Of a DNA stretch of 64,000 nt, positions 24,520-35,127 are shown piece after piece. This DNA is from Enterobacter sp. Bisph1. GTDB taxonomy: Bacteria > Pseudomonadota > Gammaproteobacteria > Enterobacterales > Enterobacteriaceae. The notes beneath the pieces were generated by a model. The model saw only the letters and a program-made list of their open reading frames with translations. It was not told the origin of the DNA and searched no databases. The stretch covers positions 62,001 to 126,000 of the forward strand of contig NZ_JXAG01000052.1 in assembly GCF_000814905.1 (NCBI RefSeq), read 5' to 3'. The stretch's first letter is position 1; each line of letters begins with the position of its first letter. The translations under genes were made by a program, and so were the position numbers.

Positions 24520-25059
24520 TTACCACATTAAATCGTCGGGCACTTTAAAATCAGCGTACGGATCGTCTTCATCCTGCTCTTCCGTACTCAGCGCGCTGTT
24601 GAGCACAATGCTTTGTGCATCGCGCTGGGCAATTTTGTCGGCGACGCTGGCGGGAATAATCGCATATTCGCTCTCACCATTGTTATCAACCGCCAGGCGG
24701 GCAATAGCCAGACGCCCGCTGATGAGTTGCGCCTGAACAGTCTTATCAACCATCATTTTTTTGATCAGATTGTTATCGGTGAAGTTAAAACCGATATCGC
24801 CACGAACAATGGTAATGCGGTTCATTTCAATCAGCTGTTTGATCTGCGCTTTATACTCTTTGGAAAGCGCCGCCTGCTTTTGCTGCTCGCTCAGAAGCTT
24901 ATCGCGCTCAATCTGTGCTTTTTTATTTTCTTCCACCGCTTCGCGCGCCTCTCGCGCCTGAACGCGGGACTTTTTGGCCGTTCGTTGCACTTTGGCCATT
25001 TTTTTGCTGTTCACTAATCCTGCCTGTAACAGCTGCTCTTGTAAGGTGAGTTTTGCCAT
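24520..25059 (-). CDS. yaiL: DUF2058 family protein YaiL
   Basis: 179 residues, the same length as E. coli YaiL. Basic, helical N-terminus ([33 protein letters not shown]) followed by long charged helix, then a small domain ([11 protein letters not shown]) and an acidic tail [17 protein letters not shown]. Described as a nucleoprotein or polyamine-like DNA-associated protein; role unclear. I take MAKL as the start; an in-frame ATG four codons upstream also exists. Confidence 0.88.
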   Translation of the reverse strand: MAKLTLQEQLLQAGLVNSKKMAKVQRTAKKSRVQAREAREAVEENKKAQIERDKLLSEQQKQAALSKEYKAQIKQLIEMNRITIVRGDIGFNFTDNNLIKKMMVDKTVQAQLISGRLAIARLAVDNNGESEYAIIPASVADKIAQRDAQSIVLNSALSTEEQDEDDPYADFKVPDDLMW

Positions 25060-25154
25060 TTTTATCTTCAAACCCGTTGGATATGTTGCGGATTATAGCT
25101 GTAAGATTTTGCACTTAACCAGGCGCACGATCTGATGCCAAAGGTTCGCCCGGC

Positions 25155-25637
25155 TTACACTTTGAGCATTTTCACCGTGGCATCGATATCGATTTCATCT
25201 GCCGTAAAGATAAATGTGCTTCCCTGAAAGGTGGTAATTGCCAGTTTTTTCAGCGAACGCATTTCATCCGGCGCAGTTGCTGATTTCGGCCTGATATTGC
25301 CCATTAGCGCGCCGACGGAAAGCACCGCGTTCTCTTTATCGATACGGGTGTCGGCAGGCACTTCTTCGCTATAAACCAGGTAAGATTTAATCGAGGTGAG
25401 TTTGATGCGTTCACCAGCAATAAAAATGTACTTACTTTCCGGGAGCACTTTCACCGCATAGGCTGAAAGCCCTTTGTTATTGGTGGTGGGTTCGAAAGTG
25501 ACCGCCGCATCTTTCTTGATAAGTTCCGGGTTGGCGACCTTAATCACATGAAAATAGCGGTTTTCACCGTTTTCATCTTTGATAAATCCAAAGCCTTTCT
25601 CTTTAAACCAGGTTGTGATCTTGCCGTTCATCGCCAT
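25155..25637 (-). CDS. Cold-shock-domain protein with C-terminal extension
   Basis: 160 residues. Cold-shock domain at about residues 2-66: GKITTWFKEKGFGFIKDENG with RNP1 (GFGFI) and a degenerate RNP2 (YFHVIKV). The C-terminal about 90 residues (INIRPKSATAPDEMR-like, FIFTADEIDIDATVKML) form a separate beta-rich part I do not recognise. Probably binds RNA or single-stranded DNA. Monocistronic. Confidence 0.82.
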   Translation of the reverse strand: MAMNGKITTWFKEKGFGFIKDENGENRYFHVIKVANPELIKKDAAVTFEPTTNNKGLSAYAVKVLPESKYIFIAGERIKLTSIKSYLVYSEEVPADTRIDKENAVLSVGALMGNIRPKSATAPDEMRSLKKLAITTFQGSTFIFTADEIDIDATVKMLKV

Positions 25638-25881
25638 TACCGCCTACTTAATCATCAATTACTCAATTTTTGCAGCGCGCAGTGTAAAACACAATGCCCG
25701 TTCAGACCATGTTTTGGATGGTATGTCGTGGATAAATTTTGCCAGCGAAAAGCACCCCGGAGGGCCAGCGACAGAGACAGCAAGCAGGAAAAGCCTGCGT
25801 CAGTACGCAGGCTTAAATACGCGCGGTTCGAATTCAGAGGATCATTTCATCACGCAGAAGCTTTTACCCTTACGTTGCAAA

Positions 25882-26907
25882 TCAATCCCGCCAGCCCATT
25901 GCCGGAGCGATATGTTTCAGAATCGACTCGATAACATGCGCATTATACTCGACGCCCAACTGGTTCGGGACCGTCAGCAGTAGCGTATCCGCTTCGGCGA
26001 TAGCCTGATCCTGTTTAAGCTGTTCTATTAACTTTTCCGGCTCTGCCGCATAGCTCCGGCCAAAGACGGCACGGGTTTTTTCATCAAGGAAGCCGATTTT
26101 ATCGCTATCGTCGCGGCTGGCGCCAAAATACGCACGGTCACGATCGTCCATCAGGGCGAAAATGCTACGGCTCACCGAGACGCGCGGCGTACGCTGGTGC
26201 CCTGCCGCTTGCCAGGCTTCGCGGTAGGCTCGAATTTGCTGCGCCTGCTGAATATGGAACGGCTCGCCGGTTTCGTCATCTTTCAGCGTCGAGCTTTGCA
26301 GATTCATTCCCAGTTTTGCCGCCCACACCGCGGTAGCATTGGAACCTGCGCCCCACCAGATGCGTTCGCGCAATCCTGCCGACCACGGCTCCAGACGCAG
26401 AAGGCCAGGCGGATTCGGAAACATCGGTTGCGGGTTGGGTTTGGCAAAGCCTTCGCCACGCAGCACATCAAGAAACGTCTCCGTATGATGGCGCGCCATC
26501 TCCGCATCCGTTTCCCCTTCGGCTGGCTGATAACCGAAATAGCGCCAGCCATCAATTACCTGCTCCGGGGAGCCGCGGCTAATGCCGAGCTGTAAGCGTC
26601 CGCCTGATATCAAATCTGCCGCACTGGCCTCTTCCGCCATATAGAGCGGGTTTTCGTAGCGCATATCAATCACGCCGGTGCCGATCTCAATTTTTTGTGT
26701 CTTTGCACCAATCGCCGCCAGCAACGGGAAGGGTGAGCTGAGCTGACGGGCAAAGTGGTGAACGCGGAAATAAGCGCCGTCCGCGCCAAGTTCTTCTGCG
26801 GCAACCGCCAGATCGATAGATTGCAGTAAGGTATCCGCCGCCGAGCGGGTGGCGGACTGCGGTGAAGGGGTCCAGTGACCAAATGATAAAAATCCGATCT
26901 TCTTCAT
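25882..26907 (-). CDS. LLM-class flavin-dependent oxidoreductase
   Basis: 341 residues, bacterial luciferase-like TIM barrel using FMNH2 (YhbW-like group). Visible family marks: EELGADGAYFRVHHFA, KIEIGTGVIDMRYENPLYMAEE, GGRLQLGISRGSPEQ. Start at 26907 because homology begins at MKKIGFLSFG. Substrate unknown. Monocistronic, between a cold-shock gene and erfK on the same strand. Confidence 0.87.
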   Translation of the reverse strand: MKKIGFLSFGHWTPSPQSATRSAADTLLQSIDLAVAAEELGADGAYFRVHHFARQLSSPFPLLAAIGAKTQKIEIGTGVIDMRYENPLYMAEEASAADLISGGRLQLGISRGSPEQVIDGWRYFGYQPAEGETDAEMARHHTETFLDVLRGEGFAKPNPQPMFPNPPGLLRLEPWSAGLRERIWWGAGSNATAVWAAKLGMNLQSSTLKDDETGEPFHIQQAQQIRAYREAWQAAGHQRTPRVSVSRSIFALMDDRDRAYFGASRDDSDKIGFLDEKTRAVFGRSYAAEPEKLIEQLKQDQAIAEADTLLLTVPNQLGVEYNAHVIESILKHIAPAMGWRD

Positions 26908-27048
26908 GGCGTGGCTGTCCTGTTGTTCAGAAATAATCAGCGAACGGGATGCGTGCACCGTTCAGGATGATGACTACTTTACGCCCGAGAAAATAAGAAT
27001 AAATACCGATCGGTTCACCGAAGGGTTCAAATTAATTGACTAACTCTG

Positions 27049-27996
27049 CTAGAGAGACTGTTTTTGAATCAGGTTATTTCCGTCCATCAGGCTGAGATTG
27101 ACGGGCATCCCGGAACGGCGCTCCAGCGCCTGAGTGGCGCGGCTGGCATTGATACTTCCCCCTTTCATCAACGCGCTAAGCTCCGGCGTGGCGGGCAGCG
27201 GGACTTTATTGCTCGACTCAAACTCGGCGCGATTGCGCGACAAAGGTTCGTGAACTTCTACCCAGCTAGTGCCGTCCGGCTCGGTGGTGATTTTGACCGC
27301 CTGATCGATGATCTGCACTCGCGTACCCACGGGAACCGTATCGAAGAGATATTTAATATCGTTATTGCGTAAGCGGATGCAGCCCTGGCTGACGCGCAGC
27401 CCGATACCAAAATCGGCGTTAGTCCCATGAATGGCATACAGCTTGCCAATATAGATGGAATAGAGACCCATCGGGTTATCCGGCCCCGCAGGGACAAAGG
27501 CGGGCAGCGTTTTGCCCTCTTTTTCATACACTTTTCGCGTGTTGAGGGTCGGCGTCCAGGTGGGCCCTTTCTGCTTCCGCTCGACCTTGGTCACCCAGTT
27601 GCGGGGCGTTTCGCGTCCGGCCTGACCGATGCCAATAGGCAAGATCTCAACGGTATTCCCCTCTGGCGGGTAATAGTAGAGGCGCATTTCCGCCACGTTT
27701 ATCACAATACCTTCGCGAACTGTTGCAGGTAGTATGACCTGCTGCGGGATAACCAGTTGCGAACCGGCTTTCGGTAAAAACGGGTCCACATCGGGATTGG
27801 CTTCAAGCATATTACTTAGCCCCTGACCATATTTTGCGGCAAAGGCTTCCAGCGGTAACCTGTTCCCTTGCTCAACGGTAATGGTCAACGGGCTGCCCAC
27901 CAGTCGGCTACCTTCCGGCGGCAGCGGATAGCTTATGGCCAGCGCGCGGTGGGCGCAGAGTAAAGCAAAACAGCACAGAAGTGTAACGCAGCGCAT
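27049..27996 (-). CDS. erfK: L,D-transpeptidase ErfK (LdtA)
   Basis: 315 residues (E. coli ErfK 310). Periplasmic enzyme that links Braun lipoprotein to peptidoglycan. Signal peptide ending HRALA at about residue 20, LysM-like segment about 40-85, YkuD domain with the catalytic motif [20 protein letters not shown] (Cys near residue 207). Neighbour of cobT in E. coli as well, supporting orthology. Confidence 0.94.
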   Translation of the reverse strand: MRCVTLLCCFALLCAHRALAISYPLPPEGSRLVGSPLTITVEQGNRLPLEAFAAKYGQGLSNMLEANPDVDPFLPKAGSQLVIPQQVILPATVREGIVINVAEMRLYYYPPEGNTVEILPIGIGQAGRETPRNWVTKVERKQKGPTWTPTLNTRKVYEKEGKTLPAFVPAGPDNPMGLYSIYIGKLYAIHGTNADFGIGLRVSQGCIRLRNNDIKYLFDTVPVGTRVQIIDQAVKITTEPDGTSWVEVHEPLSRNRAEFESSNKVPLPATPELSALMKGGSINASRATQALERRSGMPVNLSLMDGNNLIQKQSL

Positions 27997-28117
27997 CCTC
28001 TTTTCCTCAGGCGCAACGGGTATCGCCTAATCATAGTTCCCTTTACGACTTTTTCTCTGCACGCCGTGCGAATTCCGAGGGTTTGTAAATCTGGCGGTGT
28101 AATCCTGCCTCCGGCAT

Positions 28118-28332
28118 TACCCTATGTTGGCAATGCCGGCGCGGCGAATTACGACTCCCAGGCTTTGCTGGCCAGCGCGCAGCTGATCCAATAACAAGCG
28201 CTGGCGCAAGGAGTGTTACTGCGGACCTGCGGCCAGTACGGCAACGTGATTCGCTTCCTCTACCCACGGACTCTTCCCGATGGAGAGTTCACAAAAGCTC
28301 TAAGTAACCTGCAACAGGTAATGCGCAAATAA
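28118..28332 (+). pseudogene. 3' remnant of a GabT-type 4-aminobutyrate aminotransferase gene
   Basis: No start. The frame ends at TAA 28330-28332 and reads QALAQGVLLRTCGQYGNVIRFLYP followed by RTLPDGEFTKALSNL, which is the C-terminus of class III GABA aminotransferases. An in-frame TAA stands before QALAQG (SAQLIQ-stop). Upstream of about 28118 no homology continues. The gene's own terminator survives at 28336-28369. Confidence 0.8.
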
Positions 28333-28335
28333 GAA

Positions 28336-28369
28336 AAACGCCCCGCGAGGATCATTTCGCGGGGCGTTT
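28336..28369 (+). terminator. Terminator of the gabT-like remnant / end of EF-G region
   Basis: AAACGCCCCGCGA, loop, TCGCGGGGCGTTT. A run of A on the left and T on the right; it may stop transcription from both sides. Confidence 0.8.
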
Positions 28370-28492
28370 AGTCATGCTGGAATTTGCACTTGCCGTGCTA
28401 AATCAAGTGATCTTGTCGGTCTCGCCAATCGAATAGCGCGTAAATCAGTGCACACGTATACGCCTATTACCTGTAAGCGTTGGAGATTATGT

Positions 28493-30595
28493 TCAGCCTT
28501 TGGCACGGCTGGCAATAATCGCTTCCGCGACGTTATTCGGTGCCTGCGCATAGTGATGGAACTCCATGCTGTAAGTCGCGCGGCCTTGCGACATGGATCG
28601 CAGCGTGGTGGAGTAACCAAACATCTCTGCCAGCGGCACATCGGCGCGGATAATCTGGCTGCCGAACCGCTCTTCCATCCCCTGCACCATTCCGCGACGG
28701 GAAGAGAGATCGCCCATAATGTTACCGGCGTACTCTTCCGGCGTTTCCACCTCGACATGCATCACCGGTTCAAGGATTGCCGGATCCGCTCTGCGCGCGC
28801 CCTCTTTAAAACCAAAGATCGCCGCCATACGGAAGGCCAGCTCCGACGAGTCGACATCGTGATAAGAACCGAATGTCAGCGTGGCTTTCACATCGACCAC
28901 CGGGTAGCCCGCCAGCACGCCGCTGTTGATGGCTTCGCGCAGTCCTTTTTCCACCGAAGGAATGTACTCGCGCGGCACCACGCCGCCTTTGGTCGCGTCT
29001 TCAAAGACAAAGCCGCTGCCCGGCTCCAGCGGTTCAAGGGTCAGCACCACATGGCCGTACTGCCCTTTACCGCCGGACTGACGCACAAACTTGCCTTCAA
29101 CCTCTTTGACAGTCTTGCGCAAGGTTTCGCGGTAGGTCACCTGCGGTCGACCGATATTCGCCTCAACGCCAAATTCCCGTTTCATGCGGTCAACGATGAT
29201 CTCCAGATGCAGCTCGCCCATACCGGAAATAATCGTTTGGCCGGACTCCTCATCGGTGTGCAGGCGAAACGACGGATCTTCCGATGCCAGACGCTGCAGC
29301 GCGATACCCATTTTCTCCTGGTCCGCTTTGGTTTTCGGCTCGATCGCCAGTGAAATCACCGGCTCCGGGAACTCCATCCGTTCCAGCGTAATCACCGCAT
29401 TCGGGTCCGTTAAGGTGTCGCCGGTGGTGACATCTTTCAGACCGACACAGGCGGCAATATCCCCGGCGCGCAGCTCATCCACTTCATGGCGATCGTTGGC
29501 ATGCATCTGCACAATACGCCCGATGCGCTCCTTCTTACCTTTTACCGGGTTAAACACCGCATCGCCTTTTTTCAGCACCCCGGAGTAAACGCGGATAAAG
29601 GTCAACTGGCCGACATAGGGGTCGGTCATCAGCTTGAACGCCAGCGCCGAGAAAGGTTCGTTGTCATCAGCATGACGCTGCGCCGGTTGCCCTTTCTCAT
29701 CCACGCCCTGAATCGCCGGAATATCCAGCGGCGACGGCATCAGTTCGACCACCGCGTCGAGCATGCGCTGCACGCCTTTGTTTTTAAAAGCGCTGCCGCA
29801 GAGCATCGGCTGGATCTCACCGGCAACCGTGCGTTTACGCAGCCCGGCAATAATTTCCGCTTCGTCCAGCGAACCGGTTTCCAGGTATTTATCCATCAAC
29901 TCGTCGCTGGCTTCCGCCGCCGCCGAGATCATTTTTTCACGCCACTTCTGCGCCGTTGCCATTAGCTCGTCGGGCACCGGAGCGTAGCTAAAGGACATCC
30001 CTTGCGTGGCATCATCCCAGATAATTTCGCGCATCTTGATCAGATCCACCACGCCGGTGAAGTGCTCTTCCGCACCAATCGGGATAACAATTGGCACCGG
30101 GTTGGCTTTCAGGCGATCGATCATCATCTGCACCACGCGGAAGAAATCCGCGCCGGGGCGATCCATCTTGTTGACGAAGGCAAGACGTGGCACGTGATAT
30201 TTATTGGCCTGACGCCAGACGGTTTCCGACTGGGGCTGAACGCCGCCCACCGAGTCATACACCATCACCGCACCGTCAAGCACGCGCATGGAACGCTCCA
30301 CCTCAATGGTGAAATCGACGTGCCCGGGGGTGTCGATAATGTTGATGCGGTGCGGCTCAAAACCCCGGTCCATCCCGGGCCAGAAGCAGCTGACCGCCGC
30401 CGAAGTAATGGTAATACCGCGCTCCTGCTCCTGCTCCATCCAGTCAGTGGTTGCCGCGCCATCGTGTACTTCACCCAGTTTGTGGCTCATCCCGGTGTAA
30501 AAGAGGATGCGCTCGGTAGTGGTGGTTTTACCGGCATCGATATGCGCGGAGATACCGATGTTGCGATAACGTTCGAGAGGAATGGGTCGGGGCAT
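28493..30595 (-). CDS. Second elongation factor G (EF-G paralogue)
   Basis: 700 residues, full length. All five GTPase motifs are intact: [22 protein letters not shown] and SAFKNKG; domains II-V follow with no deletion (domain IV tip GKGQYGHVV). Clearly a bacterial EF-G, not RF3 or TypA, but distinct from the str-operon FusA of enterobacteria (e.g. YDSVGGVQ instead of [18 protein letters not shown] start). No rpsL, rpsG or tuf nearby. A translocase of special conditions, or a ribosome recycling form; which is not shown by the sequence. It is divergent from the ArsR regulator. Confidence 0.92.
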   Translation of the reverse strand: MPRPIPLERYRNIGISAHIDAGKTTTTERILFYTGMSHKLGEVHDGAATTDWMEQEQERGITITSAAVSCFWPGMDRGFEPHRINIIDTPGHVDFTIEVERSMRVLDGAVMVYDSVGGVQPQSETVWRQANKYHVPRLAFVNKMDRPGADFFRVVQMMIDRLKANPVPIVIPIGAEEHFTGVVDLIKMREIIWDDATQGMSFSYAPVPDELMATAQKWREKMISAAAEASDELMDKYLETGSLDEAEIIAGLRKRTVAGEIQPMLCGSAFKNKGVQRMLDAVVELMPSPLDIPAIQGVDEKGQPAQRHADDNEPFSALAFKLMTDPYVGQLTFIRVYSGVLKKGDAVFNPVKGKKERIGRIVQMHANDRHEVDELRAGDIAACVGLKDVTTGDTLTDPNAVITLERMEFPEPVISLAIEPKTKADQEKMGIALQRLASEDPSFRLHTDEESGQTIISGMGELHLEIIVDRMKREFGVEANIGRPQVTYRETLRKTVKEVEGKFVRQSGGKGQYGHVVLTLEPLEPGSGFVFEDATKGGVVPREYIPSVEKGLREAINSGVLAGYPVVDVKATLTFGSYHDVDSSELAFRMAAIFGFKEGARRADPAILEPVMHVEVETPEEYAGNIMGDLSSRRGMVQGMEERFGSQIIRADVPLAEMFGYSTTLRSMSQGRATYSMEFHHYAQAPNNVAEAIIASRAKG

Positions 30596-30668
30596 GATGC
30601 GTCCTTAGTCTGTTGACTTTTTGCACGCGGCCGGAATTGGCCGCTATTCATTCACGGCATCAATGATA

Positions 30669-30680
30669 GTACAACTGTAC
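30669..30680. promoter_or_regulatory. Candidate operator between EF-G and ArsR genes
   Basis: Perfect dyad GTAC-AACT-GTAC within the AT-rich divergent promoter region (30660-30715). Position suggests binding by the ArsR-type regulator; unproven. Confidence 0.3.
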
Positions 30681-30831
30681 GAGTATATTCGAACTATTTT
30701 TGCTATTCTTACGATAGGTCGCCTGGTGAGTGAGGTCGTGGCGTTAGTGGCGCACTTTGCGTATAGTACCGGCCCGCAGGCCGTTGAGCCTGGGATCGAG
30801 CTGGCAGAACGCCCATTGAGACAGGAAATAT

Positions 30832-31143
30832 ATGATCGCCAACCACCCCGAACGTGAGCAGTTTCGCCTTGAAAATGTGCTTTTTGCGCTGGGCAATCCC
30901 CTGCGCCTGGCAATGATCAAGCGCCTTGCGGACGGCTGCGAGCTGAGCTGTAACGCCCTGCGCCCGGAAGAGGTGGCAAAATCGACCATGACCCATCACT
31001 GGCGCGTACTGCGCGATAGCGGCGTGGTGTGGCAGCGCCCGCAGGGCCGGGAAAATATGATCTCCCTGCGTCGTGACGATCTGGACGCCTGTTTTCCAGG
31101 CCTGCTGGATACGCTGTTGCAGGCGATGCAAAAAAGGCAGTAA
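30832..31143 (+). CDS. ArsR-family HTH regulator
   Basis: 103 residues. Winged HTH: FRLENVLFALGNPLRLAMIK, then VAKSTMTHHWRVLRDSGVVW and a beta wing QRPQGRENMISLR. Several Cys (ELSCNAL, DACFPG), but no classic ELCVCDL metal site. Convergent with cobT, divergent from the EF-G paralogue, which is the obvious candidate target. Confidence 0.88.
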   Translation: MIANHPEREQFRLENVLFALGNPLRLAMIKRLADGCELSCNALRPEEVAKSTMTHHWRVLRDSGVVWQRPQGRENMISLRRDDLDACFPGLLDTLLQAMQKRQ

Positions 31144-31150
31144 GCGCGCG

Positions 31151-32209
31151 TTATTTTGTTTCCGGCAGGGTAATATTACTCGCCGCCAGCGTGCCCATTT
31201 TGGTGTAAACCGCGCAGGCGGCATCCACCAGCTGCATCGCCAGCGCCGCACCGCTGCCCTCTCCCAGTCGCATTCCCATATTGAGATACGGCTCAAGGCC
31301 TAAATGTTGCAGCGCAATGCGCGCGCCCTTTTCTGCCGAGAGATGGGAAGGAATTAAATAGGGCTTCACCTGCGGCGCAATGCGGCATGCGGCCAGCGCT
31401 GAGGCGTAAGAGAGGAATCCATCGAGCACCACCGGCAAACCACATGAAGCCGCGCCGAGCATCACCCCGGCCATGCCCAGCAGATCGTAGCCGCCGACCT
31501 TTGCCAGTACGTCAATCCCATTCGCCGGATCTGGCTGGTTAACGGCAATGGCGTTACGCACTACCTGCGCTTTATGTCCGAGTAAATTTTCCGGCAGATT
31601 CGCGCCGATCCCCACTACCGCTTCCGGCGCTTCGCCCGTCAGCACACTCACCATCGCCGCCGCCGGCGTGGTATTCGCCATTCCCAGTTCGCCAACGCCA
31701 AACAGCGTCACGCCCTGCGCGGCAAGTTCGCGGGTATATTTTATCGTCTCCAGCAGCAACCCTTCGGCTTGCTCAAGGCTCATTGCCGGACCACGGGCGA
31801 TATTGCCGCTGCCGCGGGCGACCTTCATATTGACCAACCCCGGGATCGGATCGGCATCAATACCCACATCCAGCACATGCACTTTGGCCCCGGCCTGCGC
31901 CGCCAGCACGCAAACGCCGGTGTTTCCTTGCAGCATATTGGCCGCCTGAATAGCGGTGACAATTTGTGGCGAAACCGTGACCCCTTCGTGCCAGACGCCA
32001 TGATCGGCGCACAGCACCACAATCGCTTTTTCGCCGCACTGCATCCTGCCCTTTAGCCCCGGCATCCCCGCCAGCTGCACCGCCAGGGATTCAAGGCGCC
32101 CCAGGCTGCCCACCGGCTTGAGTAAGCCATCGAGATGAAGCTGCGCCTGCGCCATCGCCACGTCATCGGGTGCCGGAATACTTGCCAGTAAAGTCGTCAA
32201 TGTCTGCAT
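31151..32209 (-). CDS. cobT: Nicotinate-nucleotide-dimethylbenzimidazole phosphoribosyltransferase CobT
   Basis: 352 residues. Makes alpha-ribazole phosphate, the lower-ligand precursor of cobalamin, from NaMN and [13 protein letters not shown] near the start, CADHGV and GANLPENLL in the core; the catalytic glutamate lies in the RLGEGSGAA stretch near residue 325. It is the last gene of the cob operon, 27 bp after cobS. Confidence 0.96.
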   Translation of the reverse strand: MQTLTTLLASIPAPDDVAMAQAQLHLDGLLKPVGSLGRLESLAVQLAGMPGLKGRMQCGEKAIVVLCADHGVWHEGVTVSPQIVTAIQAANMLQGNTGVCVLAAQAGAKVHVLDVGIDADPIPGLVNMKVARGSGNIARGPAMSLEQAEGLLLETIKYTRELAAQGVTLFGVGELGMANTTPAAAMVSVLTGEAPEAVVGIGANLPENLLGHKAQVVRNAIAVNQPDPANGIDVLAKVGGYDLLGMAGVMLGAASCGLPVVLDGFLSYASALAACRIAPQVKPYLIPSHLSAEKGARIALQHLGLEPYLNMGMRLGEGSGAALAMQLVDAACAVYTKMGTLAASNITLPETK

Positions 32210-32236
32210 GGTATTTCTCGTTATATTGCGGGCTGT

Positions 32237-32977
32237 TCAGAGCAGCGCCAGAAGGAAGATCAGTTCGCCAATTTCAATCGCCGCACCCAGCGTATCGCCG
32301 GTTTGCCCGCCAAGGGTGCGTTTAAGCCGTTGCCCGAGCAGGAAAACCGCCAGCAGAGTCGCAAGCCAGGCAATGATGCCTTTCATACCGAGAAGCGCGA
32401 GGGCCAGCAGTGCGCTAATCACCAGCGTTACCCCCGTGTCGCGAGCGGAAATCTCGCCAATAAAAAGATTGCCTAATCCCTCTTCGCGGGCGTAGCGATG
32501 ACCAAACATCAGCAGCACGCAACTGCCGCGCCCGACGGCGCAGGCTGCGGCCAGCGCCGCCACCATAGGCACGCCGCGCAGCTGCAGTTCGCTGATAAGC
32601 AGAATTTTAGCGACCACCACAAATACCAGCGCCAGCCCGCCATGGGTGCCGAGGCGGCTGTCGCGCATGATCTCCAGCATCCGCTCGCGTCGCCGCGCGG
32701 AAAAGACGCCGTCGCAGGTATCCGCCAGGCCATCAAGATGAAATCCACCCGTTAGCAGCGCCAGCGCCAGCACCGTAAACAGCGCCGCCAGCGGCACGCC
32801 GCACCAGGGCTGCAGCACCAGTAGCACCACGCCGCTTATTGCGCCGAGCAGTAGCCCGACCAGCGGAAAGGTGACAATGCCGCGCGCGTAATCCGCTACA
32901 TCCAGCCCGCGCATGCAGCGCTCAGGTACCGGTATACGGCTAATAAAAGACAAGGTGGCAAAGAACAGCTTAATCAT
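32237..32977 (-). CDS. cobS: Adenosylcobinamide-GDP ribazoletransferase CobS
   Basis: 246 residues, integral membrane enzyme joining AdoCbi-GDP and alpha-ribazole phosphate. [20 protein letters not shown] is the characteristic CDP-alcohol-transferase-like motif with Mg-binding Asp residues. Six to seven hydrophobic segments. Its ATG overlaps the cobU stop (AAATGA). Confidence 0.96.
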   Translation of the reverse strand: MIKLFFATLSFISRIPVPERCMRGLDVADYARGIVTFPLVGLLLGAISGVVLLVLQPWCGVPLAALFTVLALALLTGGFHLDGLADTCDGVFSARRRERMLEIMRDSRLGTHGGLALVFVVVAKILLISELQLRGVPMVAALAAACAVGRGSCVLLMFGHRYAREEGLGNLFIGEISARDTGVTLVISALLALALLGMKGIIAWLATLLAVFLLGQRLKRTLGGQTGDTLGAAIEIGELIFLLALL

Positions 32978-33519
32978 TTAATTTTCACTCCAATCCCCGA
33001 CACCACCAGCCAGACGTGATCCGCCGCCTGCGCCAGCCGCTGATTAACGCGCCCGGCGATATCGCGAAAATGCCGCGCCAGACGGTTTTCCGGCACAATT
33101 CCCATCCCGACTTCATTGGTCACCAGCACCACCGGCGAGGGACATGCCGCACAGGCAGCTATCAACTGCTCAATGTCTTGTTCAATTCGCACTTCAAGGG
33201 CGGCGAAATCCCAACTATCGGGATCCCTGTCGCCGCCGTAGGCAAACAGCAGATTGGTGATTAGGGTTGTCACGCACTCCAACAATACCGCTTCCTCGGG
33301 ATTGTTATCCGGGGTAATCAGCGTGGAGAGCTGCTGCCAGCGCTCTTCCGTGCGCCAGTGTTGCGGGCGACCGGTGCGATGGTGCGCAACACGCGCGGCC
33401 ATTTCATCATCAAAAATTTGCGAGGTGGCGATATAGAGTACCGTTTTGGCATCCGCGACCAGTGACTCTGCATGGCGGCTTTTGCCGCTGCGCGCGCCGC
33501 CGGTAACAAGGGTTAACAT
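32974..33519 (-). CDS. cobU: Adenosylcobinamide kinase / guanylyltransferase CobU
   Basis: 181 residues. Activates adenosylcobinamide to AdoCbi-GDP. P-loop [12 protein letters not shown] at the N-terminus, VAHHTGRP-like guanylylation region (the His following AARV), [13 protein letters not shown] and [13 protein letters not shown] motifs. Overlaps cbiP by 7 bp. Confidence 0.96.
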   Translation of the reverse strand: MLTLVTGGARSGKSRHAESLVADAKTVLYIATSQIFDDEMAARVAHHRTGRPQHWRTEERWQQLSTLITPDNNPEEAVLLECVTTLITNLLFAYGGDRDPDSWDFAALEVRIEQDIEQLIAACAACPSPVVLVTNEVGMGIVPENRLARHFRDIAGRVNQRLAQAADHVWLVVSGIGVKIK

Positions 33520-35036
33520 GCTGGCTCCTGATGTTGCTGCATGGTGCGATAAATAAAGTCGATGTCGATATGCTGGCGCATAGCGTCGGCGAGAAGATCA
33601 AACTGCTGCGTTTTGTACTGCGCATACTCAACGCTCACATCCAGCGGCGGCAGACCTTTGCGCTGGCGCAGCCCGTTGAGCAGCGTGCGGGTAAAAGTAT
33701 CGCTGTCAAAGAGGCCATGCAGATAAGTGCCAAACACCAGGCCATCGTCACTGACGGCACCATCCGCCACCCGTGTTCCGCCTTTATGCAGCCACAGCGC
33801 CGCCCGGCATCCTGGCGCGCGCGTCGTTTCGCCCATATGAATTTCATACCCGCGAAGCGCCAGCCCGCCGCAGTTCGCCAGCCAGCCCGGCAGCGGCGCT
33901 TGTAAGCTGGCGTCAACCTGCGTGGTGGTTTTTTCCCGGGCGAAACGGGTCACCGTATTGAGCAGACCCAGCCCCGGCTGTGTGCCCAGCCCGGATTCCA
34001 CTTCATCGATAATCGTCTCACCGAGCATCTGATAACCCCCGCAGATACCGATAACCGGCACGCCCGCGCTTTGAGAGAGCAGCACGCCCTGCGCCAGGCC
34101 ACTTTCCCGCAGCCAGTTGAGATCGCTTAAGGTGTTTTTACTCCCCGGCAGAATAACCAAATCCGCACCCGGCAATGCATCGGGCGAACGTACATAGCGC
34201 ACCCGCACATCCGGCTGCGCCGCCAGCGCGTTGAGGTCGGTGAAATTGGCAATATGCGGCAACTGGACCACGGCGATATCCAGCGCCCGCTCGCCGCTAC
34301 GCTGATATTTGCCGCGCTGCAACGCTACGCCATCTTCCTCTTCCAGATCCACTTCCAGCCACGGCATCACACCGATCACCGGCACGCCGGTCAGGGCTTC
34401 AATCTGCTCAAGGCCGGGCGTGAGAAGCGCCACGTCGCCGCGAAACTTATTGATGATCACCCCTTTGACCCGCCAGCGCTCATGGGGCTGAAGCAGCGCC
34501 AGCGTGCCGTAGATGGCGGCAAATACGCCGCCCCGGTCAATATCAGCCACCAGAATTACCGGACAACCCGCCATCTCCGCCATGCCCATGTTGACGATAT
34601 CCCGGTCCCGCAGGTTGATCTCCGCCGGGCTACCCGCCCCTTCCAGCACAATCACCTCATACTCCTGCGCCAGGCTCTGGTAAACGCCGGTAATCTGCTC
34701 GCGCAGCCGCGGTTTATAGTCGTGGTAACTGACGGCGTCCATATCGGTGGCGACTTTGCCCATTAATACCACCTGCGCTTTACGATCGCTGGTGGGTTTG
34801 AGCAACACCGGGTTCATGCGCACATCCGGTTCGATACCCGCCGCCTGGGCCTGAAAGATTTGCGCGCGCCCCATCTCCAGGCCTTCTGAGGTAATGCCGG
34901 AGTTGAGGGCCATGTTTTGCGCTTTAAACGGCGCGGTTTTATATCCGTCCTGAGAAAAAATGCGGCACAACCCCGCCACCAGCACGCTTTTCCCCACGTC
35001 CGATGCGGTGCCCTGTAGCATAACGGCCAGCGTCAT
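33513..35036 (-). CDS. cbiP: Cobyric acid synthase CbiP
   Basis: 507 residues. Amidates the b, d, e and g side chains of the corrin ring. N-terminal P-loop-like synthetase domain ([20 protein letters not shown]), C-terminal class I glutaminase with the nucleophile in [10 protein letters not shown] and His in YLHGLFD. In this genome it directly follows cbiL, with 91 bp between, where Salmonella has cbiMNQO. Confidence 0.96.
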   Translation of the reverse strand: MTLAVMLQGTASDVGKSVLVAGLCRIFSQDGYKTAPFKAQNMALNSGITSEGLEMGRAQIFQAQAAGIEPDVRMNPVLLKPTSDRKAQVVLMGKVATDMDAVSYHDYKPRLREQITGVYQSLAQEYEVIVLEGAGSPAEINLRDRDIVNMGMAEMAGCPVILVADIDRGGVFAAIYGTLALLQPHERWRVKGVIINKFRGDVALLTPGLEQIEALTGVPVIGVMPWLEVDLEEEDGVALQRGKYQRSGERALDIAVVQLPHIANFTDLNALAAQPDVRVRYVRSPDALPGADLVILPGSKNTLSDLNWLRESGLAQGVLLSQSAGVPVIGICGGYQMLGETIIDEVESGLGTQPGLGLLNTVTRFAREKTTTQVDASLQAPLPGWLANCGGLALRGYEIHMGETTRAPGCRAALWLHKGGTRVADGAVSDDGLVFGTYLHGLFDSDTFTRTLLNGLRQRKGLPPLDVSVEYAQYKTQQFDLLADAMRQHIDIDFIYRTMQQHQEPAC

Positions 35037-35127
35037 CGCGCCCCCTTAATCCCGTATTGCGGGTAAACAGGCATTCTCTCTTTTCTACCCGCGCCGGAAC
35101 AAGCATCAAGAATGTCAGAGACGAAAT

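Noticed and set aside
28448..30616. Long plus-strand frames opposite the EF-G gene
   Set aside because: His/Arg-rich shadows of the EF-G codons without start signals.
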